64,000 nt of DNA, from contig NZ_JAKVBC010000016.1 of assembly GCF_022447245.1 (NCBI RefSeq), positions 1-64,000 of the forward strand. The letters are read 5' to 3'. A program made the position numbers and the translations under genes. The notes under the pieces were generated by a model. That model worked only from the letters and a program-made list of their open reading frames with translations, was not told where the DNA came from and ran no database searches. The DNA is from Kordia sp. (lineage in GTDB: Bacteria > Bacteroidota > Bacteroidia > Flavobacteriales > Flavobacteriaceae). Every line of letters begins with the position of its first letter. The first letter of the stretch is position 1. Positions 9,103 through 17,852 of the stretch are shown one piece after another.

Positions 9103-10065
9103 ATGAAAAATCGACTAAAAGTTACACCAATACGAAAGTATAAGACACCACGTTATCCTTCTTATCTTGATGAGAGCCCTTTATTAATGTCTCGAAAGGT
9201 TACCAAAACGGGATACTATGCAACTGCACTTTTAGGTGCTTTTGGGCTTTTTGCGTTTTCAACAAATTCTAATGCTACTGCAGAATTAAAGGAAAATCCA
9301 ATAAAGTTTAAAGAACTCGGTTTCCCACACACATACGCGATGTATGGTACAGGTTTACCTGATAGGCTTGATCGTGAAACCGCTGTAGATATTATAGATT
9401 CTATATTTTTGGCCAATAAAATTGAACTTTCAAAAGAGGTTCCAATTTCTAAAAATGGATTGAGTTTTAATGCAACAGGATACAATGAAAAACACAATAT
9501 AGGCTATGTTTGGCTCGATCATCAAAGTACTGCTTCTGATTGTTTTAATTCATGGAGAAGCAGCTTAAATAAGTCTGCTTTATTGCCACAAGATTTGGAT
9601 GCCCATAACAAATTAATGAAAGAAGTAGGAGATAGTTATGAGGGTTATCAAAAGGAAAAGGACTTTTTTGAAAACTTAATCAAGCAAAGAGGTTATTATA
9701 AATTGTTGAAAATAAAAAGATACTTGTGGCGAAATGATGCTCTAGAACAAAAAATAGAAACATATCTAAGAGAAAATAAAAATTATTTAGATGTAGACTA
9801 CGGAAAAGAAATTTTAGAACAATATGATAATGAAAAAGTTGATTTGAAAGAGATGGAGCAAATTGTAGATGAGAAAGATACAAGCATTGCTACATTTTCA
9901 AAATATGATAGTCGATTTGCATATAATTCGTTTGGTGTTTATGAAAAAGATGAAAATGGGAAGTTGGTTTTAAAAGAAACTGATACAAAAAAAGAAGCCA
10001 TAAAAGATTTAGAAAATCTCGTTCAAGAATTTATAGATTGGGCAAAATCAGAAGGGAGATTTTAA
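9103..10065 (+). CDS. Membrane-anchored partner protein of a radical SAM enzyme
   Basis: 320 residues from ATG 9103. An 18-codon longer form from 9049 is possible, but a near-consensus -7 box (TATCTTTA) lies inside that extension, so the shorter start is preferred. A basic, Pro/Tyr-rich N-terminus (PIRKYKTPRYPSYLDESP) precedes one hydrophobic segment near residues 35-52. The rest is soluble, rich in Lys, Asp and Glu, with a motif GLSFNATGYNEKHNIGYVWLDH in the first half (given here only as a recognisable local pattern of about residues 120-142) and a helical C-terminal half. I do not recognise the family. The stop overlaps the next ATG by one base (TAATG), so it is translationally coupled to the radical SAM gene and may be its substrate, chaperone or anchor. 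Confidence 0.7.
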   Translation: MKNRLKVTPIRKYKTPRYPSYLDESPLLMSRKVTKTGYYATALLGAFGLFAFSTNSNATAELKENPIKFKELGFPHTYAMYGTGLPDRLDRETAVDIIDSIFLANKIELSKEVPISKNGLSFNATGYNEKHNIGYVWLDHQSTASDCFNSWRSSLNKSALLPQDLDAHNKLMKEVGDSYEGYQKEKDFFENLIKQRGYYKLLKIKRYLWRNDALEQKIETYLRENKNYLDVDYGKEILEQYDNEKVDLKEMEQIVDEKDTSIATFSKYDSRFAYNSFGVYEKDENGKLVLKETDTKKEAIKDLENLVQEFIDWAKSEGRF

Positions 10066-11228
10066 TGAGCAAAGTGATTAAATATACAGTGAATTTTCAT
10101 ATTACTCACGACTGTAATATGCGTTGTAGCTACTGTTATGCTGGCGATAAAGTTAAAGCATCTATGTCGCAATCAACTATTGAAGCTTCTATTGATTTTG
10201 TAGTAGGAGAAGTACAACGAAAAAAAGCAAACAAACTAGTTATTGCGTTTTTAGGAGGTGAACCTTTGATGGAAAAACAACAACTTTTTTACATACATGA
10301 TACATTTAAAAAAAGATTAGGAGATGAGGTGAAAATAGTAGGTCAATTGTCAACAAATGGTTTGTTACTTACCGATAGTTTGATGAAAGAACTTACGGAA
10401 AGAAATATTATGGTGTCATTGAGTTTAGATGGAACTCCTGAAACCATGCAAAAACAGCGACCTACGATTGGGAATTCCGATTATTCTAAAATCATGCAAC
10501 GCACCATTAAAAGTGTCTTAAAATATAATCCTTTTACAAATGCCTTTTGTGTAGTTACACCTGAATCTTCAAAAGAATTATACGATAATATCACTTGGAT
10601 TTATGACCAAGGACTACATTTTATTAATTGTACATTGGATTATTCGGCACAATGGACGTATCAGGATTTTGAAGTTTTGGCCACAGAATACGAAAAGTTA
10701 TCAAAATGGTATGAAGAAAGATGCAATAATGTAGAGCATTTTTATTTGAGTAGTTTTGATGAAAGAATCCAAACACATACAAAGAAACCTGTTGCATGTG
10801 GGAATAAATGTAGCATAGGAAACAATCAAATTTCAATTGCTCCAAATGGAGATATTTATCCATGTATGCAATTTGTAAAACCAGCACATCAGGCAGATAA
10901 AAGTGTACAATTAGGAAAAGTTAAGGGAGGTGTTGTTGCTTCTAAATTATTACAACTACAATCAGATATCATAAAAGATAAACCTGAATGCTCTGGGTGC
11001 AAATTAAAAGATCGTTGTTCTACTTGGTGTTCGTGTATTAATTATTCTTCTACAAAAAGTGTTTCAAAAGCAAGTCCAGTGGCATGCCACCACGAAAAAA
11101 TGTTAATTCCTATTGTAGATAAAATGAGCGCTAAACTTTGGAAAGAGAAAAACCAATTATTTATTCAAAAACATTATAATCCGTTGTATTCTTTTGTAGC
11201 GCAAGCAATGACAACTTATAAAGGATAA
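10065..11228 (+). CDS. Radical SAM/SPASM-type enzyme
   Basis: 387 residues. The radical SAM CxxxCxxC motif is at Cys17, Cys21 and Cys24 (CNMRCSYC), followed by a GGEP motif (FLGGEPL) for SAM binding. The C-terminal third holds a SPASM-like set of Cys ligands for auxiliary Fe-S clusters: CGNKC, YPC, then CSGCKLKDRCSTWCSC. SPASM enzymes act on peptides or proteins (crosslinks, epimerisation, sulfatase maturation) or small molecules; the target here is unknown. No short Cys-rich precursor lies next to it, which makes the coupled upstream protein a candidate substrate or scaffold. Start chosen at ATG 10065 because it overlaps the upstream stop. Confidence 0.9.
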   Translation: MSKVIKYTVNFHITHDCNMRCSYCYAGDKVKASMSQSTIEASIDFVVGEVQRKKANKLVIAFLGGEPLMEKQQLFYIHDTFKKRLGDEVKIVGQLSTNGLLLTDSLMKELTERNIMVSLSLDGTPETMQKQRPTIGNSDYSKIMQRTIKSVLKYNPFTNAFCVVTPESSKELYDNITWIYDQGLHFINCTLDYSAQWTYQDFEVLATEYEKLSKWYEERCNNVEHFYLSSFDERIQTHTKKPVACGNKCSIGNNQISIAPNGDIYPCMQFVKPAHQADKSVQLGKVKGGVVASKLLQLQSDIIKDKPECSGCKLKDRCSTWCSCINYSSTKSVSKASPVACHHEKMLIPIVDKMSAKLWKEKNQLFIQKHYNPLYSFVAQAMTTYKG

Positions 11229-11272
11229 CTATTTAGAGAACTTGCTGAAAACTTATACTGAGCTTGTTGGAG

Positions 11273-11781
11273 CTAGTTCCAGTTTTCATCAAAGTTTAAA
11301 CTATCGTAATCGTTGATGTCTAAATCGTCATCACCTTCCAATCCATACGGATCTTCCTCGGCTTCAAACTGCTTGTCAGGCGCACTATCTGGCAAAATTC
11401 CGTGAGAGAATAATAAATTTGGGTACGATATTCCCTGAATAGGTTCTGCAATTTCTGCCAATTCTACCAAAAACGTCCACATATTTAGAAAGTCATACAC
11501 ATAAATCATACGTGTTTGATCTTCTGAAAAAGCACTGTCTAAACTTGTTTCATTCATCAAACGAACCGAAGCTTGTCCTTCGCTCATATCAAATTGTGAA
11601 ATTTCCTCACCTTGATTCCATTCATCATCACTTACATAAAAAGACGCCATTTCCATTCCGTCAAAACCGAATGCTTGTGTATAGCATTACTGAAGTCTTC
11701 AAGCGTTGCATCTTCCTGAATCTCAATATCTCTAAAGATATCTTCAGTTGCGTCTAATATTATTCTAAATCTAAAAATCAT
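11273..11781 (-). pseudogene. Plasmid pRiA4b ORF-3-like protein, split by a frameshift
   Basis: Two pieces in different frames together give a full-length PRiA4_ORF3-like (IS1096 passenger TnpR-like) protein. Piece 1 starts at ATG 11781 (MIFRFRIILDATEDIF... to DFSNAI). Piece 2 continues with QAFGFDG and then MEMASFYVSDDEWNQGEEIS through an acidic C-terminus (EGDDDLDINDYDS). The two frames are offset by exactly one missing base near 11678-11682 (GCTAT-ACACAA). Many Flavobacteriia carry an intact ~170-residue copy of unknown function. Piece 2 alone has a 127-codon frame from ATG 11656. Either a real pseudogene or a base-call error. Confidence 0.75.
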
Positions 11782-11973
11782 GCGCGTTAAAAAATTGGGA
11801 TTGCAAATTTACAAAGTTTTCTTTGTTAAAGATACGCTTTGTTAAAAATTATTCTTTTTCTAATTGTTAGGAAGAAAAATAAACAGTTTGAAAGCTTTTT
11901 TATCCTACATTATAATTTTATATTTAGGGTGACTATACTATTAAGAAAAACTAGCTTTTACACTTAATCCTTT

Positions 11974-12366
11974 ATGAAACATTTAGTAACCATTTTCACA
12001 TTCTTTCTATGTTGTTCATTTTCAACGACCAGTCTGCAACAAAAAACTGATTTAACACTTTTGTGTGCTACAAAATGGCATATGTCATACATGGAAGTAG
12101 ATGGAGATAAACGTGATTTTGCTTCAGTATCAGATGAAGAAAGTTGGATGATTTTTCACGAAGATGGTGAACACGAAATCATGTCAATTGGTGTAAAATA
12201 TTCAGGAAAGTGGAAATACGAAGAAGATACTAACGAACTTCATTTAACTGATGAAACAGGATTAACCATACAAAAAATAGAAAAATTAACCGTTAAAGAA
12301 CTGATTCTCTCCTTCAGTTTTGAGGGGAAAAAAGGCAAATTATTTCTTATTAATAAAGAAGGTTAA
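11974..12366 (+). CDS. Small secreted lipocalin-like protein
   Basis: 130 residues with an N-terminal hydrophobic signal (KHLVTIFTFFLCCSFS). The mature part has the short, strand-rich pattern of Bacteroidota lipocalin-like proteins (KWHMSYMEVDG, WKYEEDTNELHL, FEGKKGKLFL). It probably sits in the periplasm or, if lipid-modified, on a membrane, although no strict lipobox is present. Function unknown. Its 3' end overlaps the convergent heme A synthase gene by four bases. Confidence 0.65.
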   Translation: MKHLVTIFTFFLCCSFSTTSLQQKTDLTLLCATKWHMSYMEVDGDKRDFASVSDEESWMIFHEDGEHEIMSIGVKYSGKWKYEEDTNELHLTDETGLTIQKIEKLTVKELILSFSFEGKKGKLFLINKEG

Positions 12367-13403
12367 GCAGTTTTTATGGCTTGACTATTTCGTGCTTTGT
12401 TAGCTTCTAAGATCAAATAAAATTGAATTCCGAATAATATCGTGGCTAAGACAATGTGTATGGTTTGTGTTCCAAATGGGAAGTCAAAATAATACATGGC
12501 AATTCCCGAAAGGATTTCTAAGGCTAATAAAACCATTACCCAATATACTTTTCCATACCCTAATTTTAGCTTTCTGAAACGGTAAAACAACCAAACATTT
12601 ACTAACAATACAACAATAGAAAATGTACGGTGAATATAAAAATCGAGTTCAGGATTGGCTAACCATAACGATTGTCCAGTTTCACCAATAGCTTTGATTT
12701 GTTCGTCTACAAACTGTCGAACTTGTGTTCCTAAGATCGTTTGGATCATTGTTAATACTATGGAAGCGTATAATAGTTTTTTAAATAAGCGATCGCTTTT
12801 ATGTGCTTTTGTTTTGCTAGATGTAATATGTACAATGTATAATAGTGCAGCTACAATGATTAGCGCCATGATCATGTGAATGGTAATTTTAAATGGTGCT
12901 AAATTTGAATCAACTACCGTTTTTCCAAGCCAAGCTTGGAATCCCATACCAGCTACGGTAAAGAATGATAAAAATGTAATGATTTTTTTTTCGTTCCAGT
13001 ACCAACATGAACCTACGAAAAGTAGTAACGTGGCTAAGCCAGCTAAAGCTCCAAACAAACGATTGATATACTCAACCCACGTATGAAACGCATTAAAGGT
13101 TGCATAATCATGCTCAGTGTATGGTTCCCAATTTTCTTGTTTAAACGTTGTGGAAGTTGTAAAATCTTCTTTGGCCACTTGCAAAGCTTCATCTACAATA
13201 ATCACCATTCCGTCTTCATAGGTTTGATTTGGTTGCCATTGTAATTGTGATTCTTCTGTTGGAGGAATAAAGTATCCAAAACATTTTGGCCAATCTGGAC
13301 AACCCATTCCGCTTCCTGTCATACGCACAAATGCGCCAGCAATAATAACTAAGTATACTAAAACTAAAGTAATTTTGGCAATGTTGTGAAAATGTTTCTT
13401 CAT
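12363..13403 (-). CDS. ctaA: Heme A synthase (COX15/CtaA family)
   Basis: 346-residue polytopic membrane protein with about eight hydrophobic segments. N-terminal GAFVRMTGSGMGCPDWPKCFG is the family signature (shown in part), and four conserved His ligands occur in FNAFHTWVEYINR, ITIHMIM, YIHRTF and TIHIVL. It oxidises heme O to heme A for cytochrome oxidase in the cytoplasmic membrane. It directly abuts the cca gene (one follows the other without a gap), so the two are probably co-transcribed. Confidence 0.93.
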   Translation of the reverse strand: MKKHFHNIAKITLVLVYLVIIAGAFVRMTGSGMGCPDWPKCFGYFIPPTEESQLQWQPNQTYEDGMVIIVDEALQVAKEDFTTSTTFKQENWEPYTEHDYATFNAFHTWVEYINRLFGALAGLATLLLFVGSCWYWNEKKIITFLSFFTVAGMGFQAWLGKTVVDSNLAPFKITIHMIMALIIVAALLYIVHITSSKTKAHKSDRLFKKLLYASIVLTMIQTILGTQVRQFVDEQIKAIGETGQSLWLANPELDFYIHRTFSIVVLLVNVWLFYRFRKLKLGYGKVYWVMVLLALEILSGIAMYYFDFPFGTQTIHIVLATILFGIQFYLILEANKARNSQAIKTA

Positions 13404-14828
13404 TTATCTTTCGGTATTTTCTACGAGTCCTAATTCTTTTCCTTTGCGGATCATATATGCATGTGCTGCTTCGTATTCATTTGGAATATCGCCTTCCAGA
13501 ATTGCTTCTTTAATGGCGTGTTTTATGATTCCGATTTCTCGGGAAGGTTTTAAATTGAAAGTTTTCATAATTTCTTCACCAGAAACTGGCGGTTGAAAAT
13601 TACGTATATGATCGCGTTCTTCGACTTCAATAATTTTTTCACGAACGATTTTGAAATTATTGTGATAACGTTCAAATTTTCGCGGATTTTTCGTGGTGAT
13701 ATCTGCTTCACAAAGTGTCATTAAATCTTCAACATGATCACCTGCATCAAACACCAAACGGCGTACAGCAGAATCCGTCACACCATCTTGTGATAGTACA
13801 ATTGGGCGCGAACTCATAACAACCATTTTTTGAACAAATTTTACTTTTTCATTCAACGGCATGCGCAAACGCTTGAAGAGTTTGAACACCATTTTTCCAC
13901 CGACAAATTCGTGTCCGTGAAATGTCCAACCTACTTTTTTGCTAAAACGTTTGGTTGGAGCTTTTCCTATATCATGTAACAATGCTGCCCAACGCAACCA
14001 AACATTGTCAGTATGTTCAGAAATGTTGTCTACAACTTCTAAGGTATGGTAAAAATTGTCTTTGTGGCGTTGCCCTTCAATTTCGTCAATACCTTTTAGT
14101 GCTACTAATTCTGGTAATATATAAGGTAATAGCTGTGTTTTTTCTAAAAGTATAAACCCTATAGAAGGTTTTGTACTCATGAGAATTTTATTCAACTCTA
14201 CTACAATACGTTCTTTTGAAATAATTTTAATACGATCACAATTACGTGTAATAGCTTCTAACGAAACAGGATCGATTTTAAAATCCAATTGCGTTGCAAA
14301 TCGTATAGCACGCATCATACGTAGCGGATCGTCTGAATAGGTAATATCTGGATCAAGTGGTGTTACGATTCGTCTATTTTCCAAATCTTGTAAACCATTG
14401 AATGGATCGAGTAAATCCCCAAAAGTACTTTCATTCAAACTCAACGCCATGGCATTGATAGAAAAATCGCGACGATCTTGGTCGTCTTGAAGTGTTCCGT
14501 TTTCTACCGCAGGATTTCTACTGCCACGTTCATAACTTTCTTTACGAGCGCCTACAAACTCTACTTCAATTTCCTTGGTTTTAATCATGGCAGTACCATA
14601 ATTTTTAAACACTTGGACTTTAGGTTTGTTTGGTAGGAGTGAAGCGACTTTTTTTGCCAAATCAATTCCACTTCCTACTGCCACTACATCAATATCTTTT
14701 GCATCTCCACGTTTCAACAAGAAATCGCGTACAAAGCCGCCAATTACATAGGTTTCCAATTGTAATTCGGATGCTGCTTTTGAGATGGTTGAAAATATAT
14801 CGAGTTGTAAGGCTTCTTTGTAATTCAT
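13404..14828 (-). CDS. cca: CCA tRNA nucleotidyltransferase
   Basis: 474 residues. Nucleotidyltransferase head: [11 protein letters not shown] (residues ~31-41), metal-binding D-x-D in KDIDVV, and [12 protein letters not shown]-terminal HD phosphohydrolase-type domain has [13 protein letters not shown] near residue 287. It adds or repairs the 3' CCA of tRNAs (bacterial class II enzyme with HD domain). Upstream of and contiguous with the heme A synthase gene. Confidence 0.93.
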   Translation of the reverse strand: MNYKEALQLDIFSTISKAASELQLETYVIGGFVRDFLLKRGDAKDIDVVAVGSGIDLAKKVASLLPNKPKVQVFKNYGTAMIKTKEIEVEFVGARKESYERGSRNPAVENGTLQDDQDRRDFSINAMALSLNESTFGDLLDPFNGLQDLENRRIVTPLDPDITYSDDPLRMMRAIRFATQLDFKIDPVSLEAITRNCDRIKIISKERIVVELNKILMSTKPSIGFILLEKTQLLPYILPELVALKGIDEIEGQRHKDNFYHTLEVVDNISEHTDNVWLRWAALLHDIGKAPTKRFSKKVGWTFHGHEFVGGKMVFKLFKRLRMPLNEKVKFVQKMVVMSSRPIVLSQDGVTDSAVRRLVFDAGDHVEDLMTLCEADITTKNPRKFERYHNNFKIVREKIIEVEERDHIRNFQPPVSGEEIMKTFNLKPSREIGIIKHAIKEAILEGDIPNEYEAAHAYMIRKGKELGLVENTER

Positions 14829-15184
14829 TAATTCTACTACTTGGAGCGTTTTTTGAAGTCTAGAAGTTGAAAAGTTTAGAAGTTTATTAGTGTAAAGATT
14901 GCTAACAACTAATAACCAGCAACGAGCAACAAAACTACGCTCAAATTATCTTAATTTCTCCATTTGATCACAATTGAACGATTGCTGATGGTTTGGAGTT
15001 ATTTTTTTGCTGTGCAAATTTACGAATGTTTTCGGGAATTTTAGTTAGATATGAGCATTCAGTATTGAGAATTGAGATTTTTTCAAAGAACAATTAAATA
15101 TTCATCATCCAAAAGAAAACTAATAATTGCAACTTTGATTGAAAATAAGTAAATTACTTTGAGTGAAAGTAAGTTGTTTATTAC
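14829..15184. other. 356-bp intergenic region without a gene
   Basis: Lies between the divergent cca and 15185 genes. No coding frame of note; the sequence is AT-rich with short degenerate repeats around 14850-14940 (AACTAATAACCAGCAACGAGCAAC). It must contain promoters for both flanking genes, but no clear TAnnTTTG box was assigned. Confidence 0.5.
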
Positions 15185-15703
15185 ATGTTTGAATTTTTAA
15201 AGAAAAAGAAATCTATACAGCCTAATGATATTAAAGGTTTGTGGTTAGGATATTTTAAAAATGACCATATAAATTGGAATACTAAATTTCCTTTTTCAAT
15301 GGATATTGTTAAAGTGCAAAGTTCACACGAAAATAATATTATAAAAATTGAAGGTTTTATCCTTGATAAGCATAATAAATTGACTTCTGATTTTTATGGT
15401 TCTATCGATTTAAAGAAAAATTCTTTAGAGTTTGTGAAAAAGTATTCAAAATTGGCAGCAGAAAGAATTGATTACTCAAAAGGGACAGTAGATACAGAGT
15501 TTTATGACTTTGATTTTTATGTAAAATATCATGGAAAGTTAGTAAAAAGAGGAAAGCGGATGAAAGGAAAATGGAAGGTTTCGGATGATACTATTATAAG
15601 ATTTCACCAAGATGAATACTTAAGAGAAAAATCAATAAGATTGCCAGAAGATTCAGGGAAATGGGAAGCTGTTAAAATACATTCAAAAACCAGCAATGAA
15701 TAG
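15185..15703 (+). CDS. Hypothetical protein
   Basis: 172 residues, soluble, basic, no signal peptide. The alternating hydrophobic pattern (GLWLGYFKND, NIIKIEGFILDK, KGKWKVSDDTIIRFHQD) suggests a beta-rich, lipocalin- or DUF-like barrel. No family recognised. It stands alone between cca and the tsaC remnant. Confidence 0.6.
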   Translation: MFEFLKKKKSIQPNDIKGLWLGYFKNDHINWNTKFPFSMDIVKVQSSHENNIIKIEGFILDKHNKLTSDFYGSIDLKKNSLEFVKKYSKLAAERIDYSKGTVDTEFYDFDFYVKYHGKLVKRGKRMKGKWKVSDDTIIRFHQDEYLREKSIRLPEDSGKWEAVKIHSKTSNE

Positions 15704-15708
15704 CAAAA

Positions 15709-15774
15709 TTACACTCGAATAATTTTTATATCTCAATTAGAACGCAATTGAATGATGGTTGAAGGATTTACTGT
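15709..15774 (-). pseudogene. Untranslated C-terminal remnant of the threonylcarbamoyl-AMP synthase gene
   Basis: Directly after the in-frame TAA (15775-15777) the same frame continues as TVNPSTIIQLRSN, a TGA (15733-15735), then DIKIIRV and TAA (15709-15711). N/K-PSTI-I-x-L and a final D/G-x-IKIIR are the expected C-terminal strand of YrdC-family proteins in Flavobacteriia, so the tail is recognisable but cut by two nonsense codons. Confidence 0.7.
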
Positions 15775-16269
15775 TTAAGCAGTATCTTTAAGATTCACTA
15801 CGTAATCTACGTTCGTTTTTATTGCGCTACTAATTTCTTTAAAACTTTTCGGTGTTGGTTGTCCACTAATATTCGCAGAAGTAGAGACAATAGGACGTTT
15901 GAATTTACGAATGAGTTTTTGGCAAAATTCATCATCAGGAATACGAATCGCTATGGTATTGTCGGCAGCGACTAAGTTTTTTGCAATTCCTATAGGATTG
16001 TCATAAATAATCGTAGTGGGTTTGTCAGAAGCTTCGAGTAATTCGTAAGCAACTTCAGGAATGTTTTCTACAAAGCGTTCTAACATTCGAATATCACTTA
16101 CCAAACAAATTAGTGCTTTGCTTTCTTCGCGTTTTTTTAAAGCATAAATTTTTGCAACAGCTTTTGGATTTGTAGCATCACAACCCAATCCCCAAACCGT
16201 ATCTGTAGGATACAGAATGGTATTCCCCATTTGCAATTGATCTAAAGTGTTTTGAATTTCTTCTGTCAT
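15775..16269 (-). CDS. L-threonylcarbamoyladenylate synthase (Sua5/YrdC family), C-terminally truncated
   Basis: 164 residues. The YrdC core is present: ILYPTDTVWGLGCDA (residues ~17-31), KKREESKALICLVSD, DKPTTIIYDNP, and RPIVSTSANISGQPTP near 128-143. It makes threonylcarbamoyl-AMP for the universal t6A37 tRNA modification. Flavobacterial homologues end ~22 residues later; here that tail is separated by TAA and a second TGA (see the remnant). Whether this copy still works is unclear, since the core motifs are intact. The start overlaps the glycosyltransferase stop by four bases (ATGA), so the two are co-translated. An intact sua5 elsewhere in the genome is possible. Confidence 0.85.
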   Translation of the reverse strand: MTEEIQNTLDQLQMGNTILYPTDTVWGLGCDATNPKAVAKIYALKKREESKALICLVSDIRMLERFVENIPEVAYELLEASDKPTTIIYDNPIGIAKNLVAADNTIAIRIPDDEFCQKLIRKFKRPIVSTSANISGQPTPKSFKEISSAIKTNVDYVVNLKDTA

Positions 16270-17174
16270 GAGTCAAAACGAATTTGTTGTTTCTGTTTTA
16301 AGGATTTGGATAAATGTGCACCTTTCCAAACGAGTGAAAGCATGAACCATTTTTTAGGTTTGATGAGAAAACTTATACAAAAGTAACTTCTGATAAATAT
16401 ATATTTAGCGTACGAATAATTCTTTTTAATCACATATAAATGCGAAATCATGCCTTCTTTGCTAATAGCTTCGGAAACACCTGTACTTACGCCTTGATAG
16501 TGCAAAATTTTTGCTTCTGGAATTAACACACTTGAATAGCCTTTTTGTCGTAAGCGGAAACAAATGTCCATTTCTTCAAAGTAGAGAAAAATATTGCTGT
16601 CAAATCCACCAACTTTTTCAAAGGCTTCTCGTCTAAAGAACATAAAAGCTCCATTGACAAAATTTACACTCACAGGTTCTGTGTATTCTTTTTTACGTTT
16701 TGGAAATTTACTAGACCAATTCTTTTCTAAAAAACTGCGTCCTAACAACAACTTACGAATGCCTTTATCATGATCAAATGAAATCACATGTTTGTTGTGT
16801 TCATCATAATTCTGAGCTGTAGTTACACCAACTTTCGGATGATTCTCCATGTAAGTATGCAAAATCCCTAAACAATCATTTAACAACATGGCATCATTGT
16901 TCAAGAATAAAATATACTTTCCATTGGTAAATTGAGCTCCAAACATATTTCCACCGCCAAAACCAGTATTAATCACACTTCTATGTAATGAAATATGATC
17001 GTGTTTAGGGAAGTTTTCCTGTAAATGAGCAAAGTCTTCAGGATTAGAATTATTATCAATAACTACAATTTCATAAGACAACGATTTGTCTGTAAAAGTA
17101 ACGACTGAATTGATACAATCTAATGTGTATTTTGCCGTGTTATAATTGATGATAACTATAGAAATGTTTTTCAT
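16266..17174 (-). CDS. Glycosyltransferase family 2 (rhamnosyltransferase-like)
   Basis: 302 residues. GT-A fold with SIVIINYNTAKYT at the N-terminus, IDNNSN near 42, the acceptor-site D-x-D equivalent LFLNNDAM near 91, and the WbbL-type GGFDSNIFLYFEEMDICFRL block. The hydrophobic, basic C-terminus may touch the membrane. Likely adds a sugar to a cell-surface glycan (LPS/O-antigen type). First gene of a two-gene operon with tsaC; a -7 box is at 17191-17198. Confidence 0.88.
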   Translation of the reverse strand: MKNISIVIINYNTAKYTLDCINSVVTFTDKSLSYEIVVIDNNSNPEDFAHLQENFPKHDHISLHRSVINTGFGGGNMFGAQFTNGKYILFLNNDAMLLNDCLGILHTYMENHPKVGVTTAQNYDEHNKHVISFDHDKGIRKLLLGRSFLEKNWSSKFPKRKKEYTEPVSVNFVNGAFMFFRREAFEKVGGFDSNIFLYFEEMDICFRLRQKGYSSVLIPEAKILHYQGVSTGVSEAISKEGMISHLYVIKKNYSYAKYIFIRSYFCISFLIKPKKWFMLSLVWKGAHLSKSLKQKQQIRFDS

Positions 17175-17190
17175 GCGATCAGTTGTTGCG

Positions 17191-17198
17191 CAAAATTA
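17191..17198 (-). promoter_or_regulatory. -7 promoter box for the glycosyltransferase/tsaC operon
   Basis: Reads TAATTTTG on the minus strand, a perfect TAnnTTTG element, 17 bp from the start codon, implying a very short leader. Confidence 0.5.
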
Positions 17199-17249
17199 CA
17201 CAATTTTATATTGAATTTTATACTTTAGCCTCAAACACAAACCACAATT

Positions 17250-17846
17250 ATGGGACTTCGTTCAAAATTTAAAAAATACCTTTTACATAAAAGATTACCG
17301 ATGGAAACATACGAACCTATCAAAAAGACTAGACCGGAAAAGATTAAAGAGATGGTCACGGCTTGGGCAGGTTTAGAATTGATTATTGAGGATATTTTAG
17401 AGCGTTTCGATATTGGTCGTGATTCTTGTATTGAATTTGGTGTTGAATTTGGCTATTCTTCGGTTGTATTCTCTAACTTTTTTAAAGAAGTAAAAGGAGT
17501 GGATATTTTTATTGGTGATGAACATACAGATCACAAAGGTGATCATTACGAAAAAACGAAAGCTTCTTTAGCAGGATATACAAATATTGAATTGATCAAG
17601 TCTGATTACCGCGATTGGATCAAACAAGATGATAAACAATACAATTTTTCACATGTAGATATTGTACACAATTACAAAGAAACCTACGAATGCGGATTGT
17701 GGGCAGCACAGCATAGTGAATGTACTATTTTCCACGATACAGAAAGCTTTCCAGAAGTACGTAGAGCTGTAATTGATATTGCGAAAGCTACAGGAAAACG
17801 TGTTTATAACTATCCACATTGTAACGGATTGGGAATTATCGTATAA
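17250..17846 (+). CDS. Class I SAM-dependent methyltransferase-like protein
   Basis: 198 residues. Motif I is CIEFGVEFGYSSVVF near residue 60 with an acidic residue ending the second strand (VKGVDIFIGDEHTD); HVDIVHNYKETYECGLWAA and TIFHDTESFPEVRRAV match methyltransferase-24-type proteins found in glycan clusters. Probable small-molecule or sugar methyltransferase. A near-consensus -7 box (TACTTTAG) lies ~25 bp upstream. Followed after 6 bp by a glycosyltransferase gene in the same direction. Confidence 0.7.
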   Translation: MGLRSKFKKYLLHKRLPMETYEPIKKTRPEKIKEMVTAWAGLELIIEDILERFDIGRDSCIEFGVEFGYSSVVFSNFFKEVKGVDIFIGDEHTDHKGDHYEKTKASLAGYTNIELIKSDYRDWIKQDDKQYNFSHVDIVHNYKETYECGLWAAQHSECTIFHDTESFPEVRRAVIDIAKATGKRVYNYPHCNGLGIIV

Positions 17847-17852
17847 ATTGTA

